A DNA stretch of 64,000 bases from Stenotrophomonas_A sp035629025 (GTDB taxonomy: Bacteria; Pseudomonadota; Gammaproteobacteria; Xanthomonadales; Xanthomonadaceae), in assembly GCA_035629025.1 (NCBI GenBank), contig DASPIU010000061.1:62001-126000 (forward strand). Reading direction: 5' to 3'. Positions 61,113 to 64,000 of this stretch are shown here, one piece after another. Position numbers and translations under genes: made by a program. Positions within the stretch are counted from its first letter, which is position 1. Each line of letters starts with the position of its first letter. The notes beneath the pieces are model-generated. The model was not told the DNA's origin and did not search any database. It saw only the letters and a program-made list of their open reading frames with translations.

Positions 61113-61451
61113 ATGTCCGTGAGTTATTCGATCAGCCTTCCCGATCCCGCCCTGGCCCGCGGCAGCGAACCGAGCGTGAGTTTCAGCGCGCACGGGGCCG
61201 ATGCGTTTGCCGAGCAGCTGCGCGCCGCCCTGGCCGACCCGGCCTGGTTCCAGCGCTGGCTGGCGCTGCAGCCGGATCCGGATGAAGTCGACCCGAGCAT
61301 GGGCATCACCGATCCCGCCGCCAGCGTGACCGGCCAGCAGAACGATCTCCGCATCAACTTGGTCGCCAATACTAATATTCCCGGCGACATCCTCAAGCAC
61401 CGCATGCATGTGCTGGCCGGCAGGCATTGGGAGCTGCGCAACGTTCGCTAG
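61113..61451 (+). CDS. Conserved hypothetical protein
   Basis: 112-residue protein I do not recognise beyond a likely lineage-specific family. It starts MSVSYSISLPDPALARG after GAGGAAAC and has no signal peptide or membrane segment. A Trp/Pro-rich middle (DPAWFQRWLALQPDPDEVDP) is followed by a polar, Gln/Asn-rich stretch and a basic C-terminus (HRMHVLAGRHWELRNVR). It overlaps the convergent fghA gene by 4 nt. Coding potential is supported by the SD and a codon bias like its neighbours. Confidence 0.75.
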   Translation: MSVSYSISLPDPALARGSEPSVSFSAHGADAFAEQLRAALADPAWFQRWLALQPDPDEVDPSMGITDPAASVTGQQNDLRINLVANTNIPGDILKHRMHVLAGRHWELRNVR

Positions 61452-62281
61452 GCCAGCGCCTTTGCATGCCACGCCACGTGCTCGCCAATGAAGCTGGCGA
61501 TGAAGTAGTAGCTGTGGTCGTAGCCCGGCTGCAGGCGCAAGGTCAGCGGATGGCCCGCGGCTTCGGCCGCCGCCTGCAGCAACTGCGGGCGTAGCTGGGA
61601 GTCGAGGAACTCGTCCGCCGCACCCTGATCCACCAGCAAGGGCGTGCGCGCGCACGCGGTGGCGATCAGGGTGGTGGCGTCGTAGTCCTGCCAGGCATCG
61701 CGGTCCGCGCCGAGGTAGGCGGTGAAAGCCTTCTCGCCCCACGGCACTCGCGCTGGCGCCACGATCGGCGCGAACGCCGAGATGCTGCGGTAGCGCGAGG
61801 GGTTGCGCAGGCCGATGACCAGCGCGCCGTGGCCGCCCATCGAATGCCCGCTGATGCCGCGCATGTCGTTGGCCGGGAACTGCGCTTCAATCAGCGCCGG
61901 CAGTTCCTCGACGATGTAGTCGTACATCCGGTAGTGCGTGGCCCAGGGCTGCTCGGTGGCATTGACGTAGAAACCCGCGCCCTGCCCAAGGTCGTAGCCT
62001 TCCGCATCGGCCACCGCCTCGCCACGCGGGCTGGTATCCGGCGCGACCAGGATCAGCCCGTGTTCGGCGGCGTAGCGTTGCGCGCCCGCCTTGGTGATGA
62101 AGTTCTGCTCGGTGCAGGTCAGGCCGGACAGCCAGTACAGCACTGGCAAGCGCGCGCCCGCCACCGCGGCTTGCGGCGGCAGGTACACGCCAACGCGCAT
62201 GTCGCAGCCGAGCGTGGACGAGGCGTGCTGCCAGACTTCCTGGCGGCCACCGAAGCAGGCGTACTGGTGGATTCTCTGCAT
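61448..62281 (-). CDS. fghA: S-formylglutathione hydrolase
   Basis: 277-residue alpha/beta hydrolase that releases formate and glutathione from S-formylglutathione. Motifs: LPVLYWLSGLTCTEQNFITKAG, the Trp/Gly oxyanion region, nucleophile elbow GISGHSMGGHGALVI, and the acid/His region near QGAADEFLD and GYDHSYYFI. It lies 26 nt downstream of adhC on the same strand and completes the glutathione-dependent formaldehyde pathway. Confidence 0.95.
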   Translation of the reverse strand: MQRIHQYACFGGRQEVWQHASSTLGCDMRVGVYLPPQAAVAGARLPVLYWLSGLTCTEQNFITKAGAQRYAAEHGLILVAPDTSPRGEAVADAEGYDLGQGAGFYVNATEQPWATHYRMYDYIVEELPALIEAQFPANDMRGISGHSMGGHGALVIGLRNPSRYRSISAFAPIVAPARVPWGEKAFTAYLGADRDAWQDYDATTLIATACARTPLLVDQGAADEFLDSQLRPQLLQAAAEAAGHPLTLRLQPGYDHSYYFIASFIGEHVAWHAKALA

Positions 62282-62307
62282 GACTCGCTCCTGCGCTGCG
62301 TCCGGAC

Positions 62308-63417
62308 TCAGTAGTGCACCACGGAGCGGATCGACTTGCCCTCGTGCATCAGATCAAAGGCGTTGTTGATCTCGTCCAGCGGCATGGTGTGGGTGACGAA
62401 GGGGGCCAGTTCGATGTCACCCCTCATTGCGTCCTCGACCATGCCCGGCAGCTGCGAGCGCCCCTTGACCCCGCCAAACGCCGTGCCCTTCCAGGTGCGG
62501 CCGGTGACGAGCTGGAACGGACGGGTCGAGATTTCCTGGCCGGCACCGGCCACGCCGATGATCACCGACTGGCCCCAGCCACGGTGCGCGCACTCCAGCG
62601 CCGCGCGCATCACGTTGACGTTACCGATGCACTCGAAGCTGTGGTCCACGCCCCAGCCGGTCATCTCCACGATCACTTGCTGGATCGGCTTGTCGTGATC
62701 CTTGGGGTTCACGCAATCAGTGGCGCCGAACTCGCGCGCCAGCTCGAACTTCGACGGATTGGTGTCGATGGCAATGACGCGCCCGGCCTTGGCCTGGCGT
62801 GCGCCCTGGATCACCGCCAAGCCGATACCGCCCAGCCCGAACACGGCAACCGAATCGCCCTCCTGCACCTTGGCGGTGTTGTGCACGGCGCCAATGCCGG
62901 TGGTGACGCCGCAGCCGAGCAGGCACACATGCTCCGGATTGGCCTCGGGGTTGATCTTTGCCAGCGAAACTTCCGCGACGACGGTGTACTCGCTGAAGGT
63001 CGAGCAGCCCATGTAGTGGTAGATCGGCTCACCGTTGTGGGAAAAGCGGCTGGTGCCGTCGGGCATCACGCCCTTGCCCTGGGTCGCGCGCACGGCCACG
63101 CACAGGTTGGTCTTGCCGGACTTGCAGAACAGACACTCACCGCATTCGGCGGTGTACAGCGGGATCACGTGGTCGCCGGGCTTGACGCTGGTGACGCCCT
63201 CGCCCACTTCGACCACCACGCCGGCGCCTTCGTGCCCCAGCACGACCGGGAACAGTCCCTCCGGGTCGTCACCGGACAGGGTGAAGGCGTCGGTATGGCA
63301 GACGCCGGTGTGGGTAATCCTGACCAGCACTTCGCCGGCCTTGGGCGGGGCAACGTCGATCTCGACGATCTGCAGCGGCTGGCCGGGAGCAAATGCGACG
63401 GCGGCACGGGACTTCAT
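62308..63417 (-). CDS. frmA: S-(hydroxymethyl)glutathione dehydrogenase (class III alcohol dehydrogenase)
   Basis: 369-residue zinc enzyme that oxidises the glutathione adduct of formaldehyde with NAD. Catalytic zinc ligands lie in THTGVCHTDAFTLSG and GHEGAGVV. The structural zinc site is the four-cysteine loop CGECLFCKSGKTNLC. The Rossmann motif is VFGLGGIGLAVIQG with VIAIDTNPSK. ATG 63417 has AGGAGAAG upstream. It is controlled with fghA, probably by the adjacent FrmR-type repressor. Confidence 0.96.
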   Translation of the reverse strand: MKSRAAVAFAPGQPLQIVEIDVAPPKAGEVLVRITHTGVCHTDAFTLSGDDPEGLFPVVLGHEGAGVVVEVGEGVTSVKPGDHVIPLYTAECGECLFCKSGKTNLCVAVRATQGKGVMPDGTSRFSHNGEPIYHYMGCSTFSEYTVVAEVSLAKINPEANPEHVCLLGCGVTTGIGAVHNTAKVQEGDSVAVFGLGGIGLAVIQGARQAKAGRVIAIDTNPSKFELAREFGATDCVNPKDHDKPIQQVIVEMTGWGVDHSFECIGNVNVMRAALECAHRGWGQSVIIGVAGAGQEISTRPFQLVTGRTWKGTAFGGVKGRSQLPGMVEDAMRGDIELAPFVTHTMPLDEINNAFDLMHEGKSIRSVVHY

Positions 63418-63490
63418 GGACTTCTCCTGCGGTGATGCGTGGAATGGTGGGGTGGAAACGTCGGCGCTGGGCCGCGTCACTTCAAGGACG

Positions 63491-63766
63491 TCACTTCAGA
63501 TAGGAGCGCACCAGGCCGAGCAGTTCCTGCACGCGCTCGACGCGCTGCGCGTCGGACTGCGCGGCCTGGCTGAAGTCTTCGCGGATGTGGGACTCGAGGA
63601 CTTCGGACATCAAGCCGTTCACTGCGCCGCGCAGGGCGGCGATCTGTTGCAGTACCGGGCCGCAGTCGGCGCCGGCTTCAAGCGCGCGTTCGAGCCCGTC
63701 GCACTGGCCGCGGATGCGGCGGACGCGGGCCAGGGCGCGCTTTTTTTCTTGAGGGGTGTGGGGCAT
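63491..63766 (-). CDS. frmR: FrmR-type formaldehyde-responsive repressor (CsoR/RcnR family)
   Basis: 91-residue all-helical DUF156 regulator. The residues that define the formaldehyde sensor in E. coli FrmR are present: Pro2, Cys35 (AGADCGPV) and His60 (LESHIRED). The basic first helix (KKRALARVRRIRGQ) contacts DNA. Neighbouring frmA and fghA on the same strand support a formaldehyde rather than a metal role. ATG 63766 is chosen because it places Pro at position 2. A matching operator lies just upstream. Confidence 0.93.
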   Translation of the reverse strand: MPHTPQEKKRALARVRRIRGQCDGLERALEAGADCGPVLQQIAALRGAVNGLMSEVLESHIREDFSQAAQSDAQRVERVQELLGLVRSYLK

Positions 63767-63782
63767 GTGGGCTGGCCGCCTG

Positions 63783-63799
63783 ATACTGGGGGGTAGTAT
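63783..63799. promoter_or_regulatory. FrmR/RcnR-type operator
   Basis: ATACT-GGGGGG-T-AGTAT matches the TACT-G6-N-AGTA pattern known for RcnR/FrmR regulators exactly. It lies 17 nt before the frmR start codon, so it would give autoregulation of the frmR-frmA-fghA unit. Confidence 0.8.
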
Positions 63800-63847
63800 A
63801 CAAGAAGGAGAGATCTGATCACGCACCTCGGACTTTGGTGTGCGGAT

Positions 63848-63907
63848 AGGCAAAGGTTGTGCCTGCGGTACAACCTTTGCCTAATTCGACGGGTACAACC
63901 TTTGCCT
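63848..63907. repeat. Three copies of a 13-bp motif (one inverted, two direct)
   Basis: AGGCAAAGGTTGT occurs at 63848-63860. Its exact reverse complement ACAACCTTTGCCT is at 63870-63882 and again at 63895-63907, the last two spaced 25 bp start to start. The first two can form a 13-bp stem with a 9-nt loop. No T-tract follows the stem, so a terminator is unlikely. Confidence 0.75.
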
Positions 63908-64000
63908 CACGGCAAGCAGAGCCCCACCGACCCTGTTTAGCTGGGTTCGGAAGGCCACTTGCGCAGTGCAAGGCCTAGATCCAAGCAACAACATGAGTGC
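63908..64000. other. Window end, no gene assigned
   Basis: 93 nt with no supported gene. A short hairpin CTTGC-GCAGT-GCAAG lies at about 63959-63973. The content to the right is cut off by the window. Confidence 0.4.

Noticed and set aside
63908..64000. Possible tRNA or integron attC-like fold at the right edge
   Set aside because: No cloverleaf, CCA end or paired core-site sequences could be found; only a short hairpin is visible.

Overview
The window is high-GC DNA with densely packed genes and many 4-nt stop/start overlaps. Gene content (ilvM-ilvA-leuA-leuC-leuD-leuB in one run, TolC next to a Pcm-like methyltransferase, a Grx4-rhodanese fusion, GTAG-type palindromic repeats, a GGGAAT-type G-rich repeat) points to a gammaproteobacterium of the Xanthomonadaceae/Lysobacteraceae (Stenotrophomonas, Pseudoxanthomonas, Xanthomonas or a close relative). 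It looks chromosomal. The species cannot be fixed from sequence alone.

Layout. 1-6.3 kb: branched-chain amino acid operon on the + strand. 6.4-11.5 kb: RND efflux pump and adaptor, divergent from a TetR regulator across a probable operator. 11.7-13.7 kb: methyltransferase and TolC, closed by a 14-bp-stem terminator and a GTAG repeat. 13.9-18.9 kb: envelope genes (Kdo transferase, LpxL-type acyltransferase, O-antigen-ligase-like protein, glycosyltransferase, CHCC zinc-finger protein). 19.0-21.2 kb: a small accessory island holding a degenerate CPBP membrane protein, an XRE regulator, a predicted promoter-ncRNA-terminator unit, and an Abi (AbiD/AbiF) HEPN protein. 21.3-26.5 kb: malic enzyme, DctA and an OprP-type porin. 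26.5-35.4 kb: sensor kinase, a double response regulator, a porin gene interrupted by an in-frame amber codon, and TctCBA, together a tricarboxylate uptake module. 35.4-37.8 kb: DUF1704 metallopeptidase-like protein and RsgA. 37.8-45.6 kb: polyol/ketose catabolic cluster (ABC importer, SDR, DhaK, DhaL, RpiB-like isomerase, SorC regulator). 45.8-53.8 kb: housekeeping and amidohydrolase genes. 54.1-59.2 kb: a 1,696-residue trimeric autotransporter adhesin with alternating repeats. 59.4-64 kb: small enzymes and the FrmR-controlled formaldehyde detoxification genes.

The most interesting locus is 20.21-21.19 kb. A sigma70-like promoter drives a roughly 63-nt RNA that ends in a rho-independent terminator directly before an Abi_2/HEPN gene. 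This is the arrangement of an RNA-antitoxin/HEPN-toxin pair, a family from which Cas13 has been proposed to derive. Next in interest are the in-frame fusion of an OmpR-type to a NarL-type response regulator beside tctCBA, and the amber-interrupted porin in the same module.

All coordinates and motifs were read by eye. Product names rest on recognised motifs rather than database searches, and start codons were chosen from domain boundaries, Shine-Dalgarno (SD) sequences and gene overlaps.
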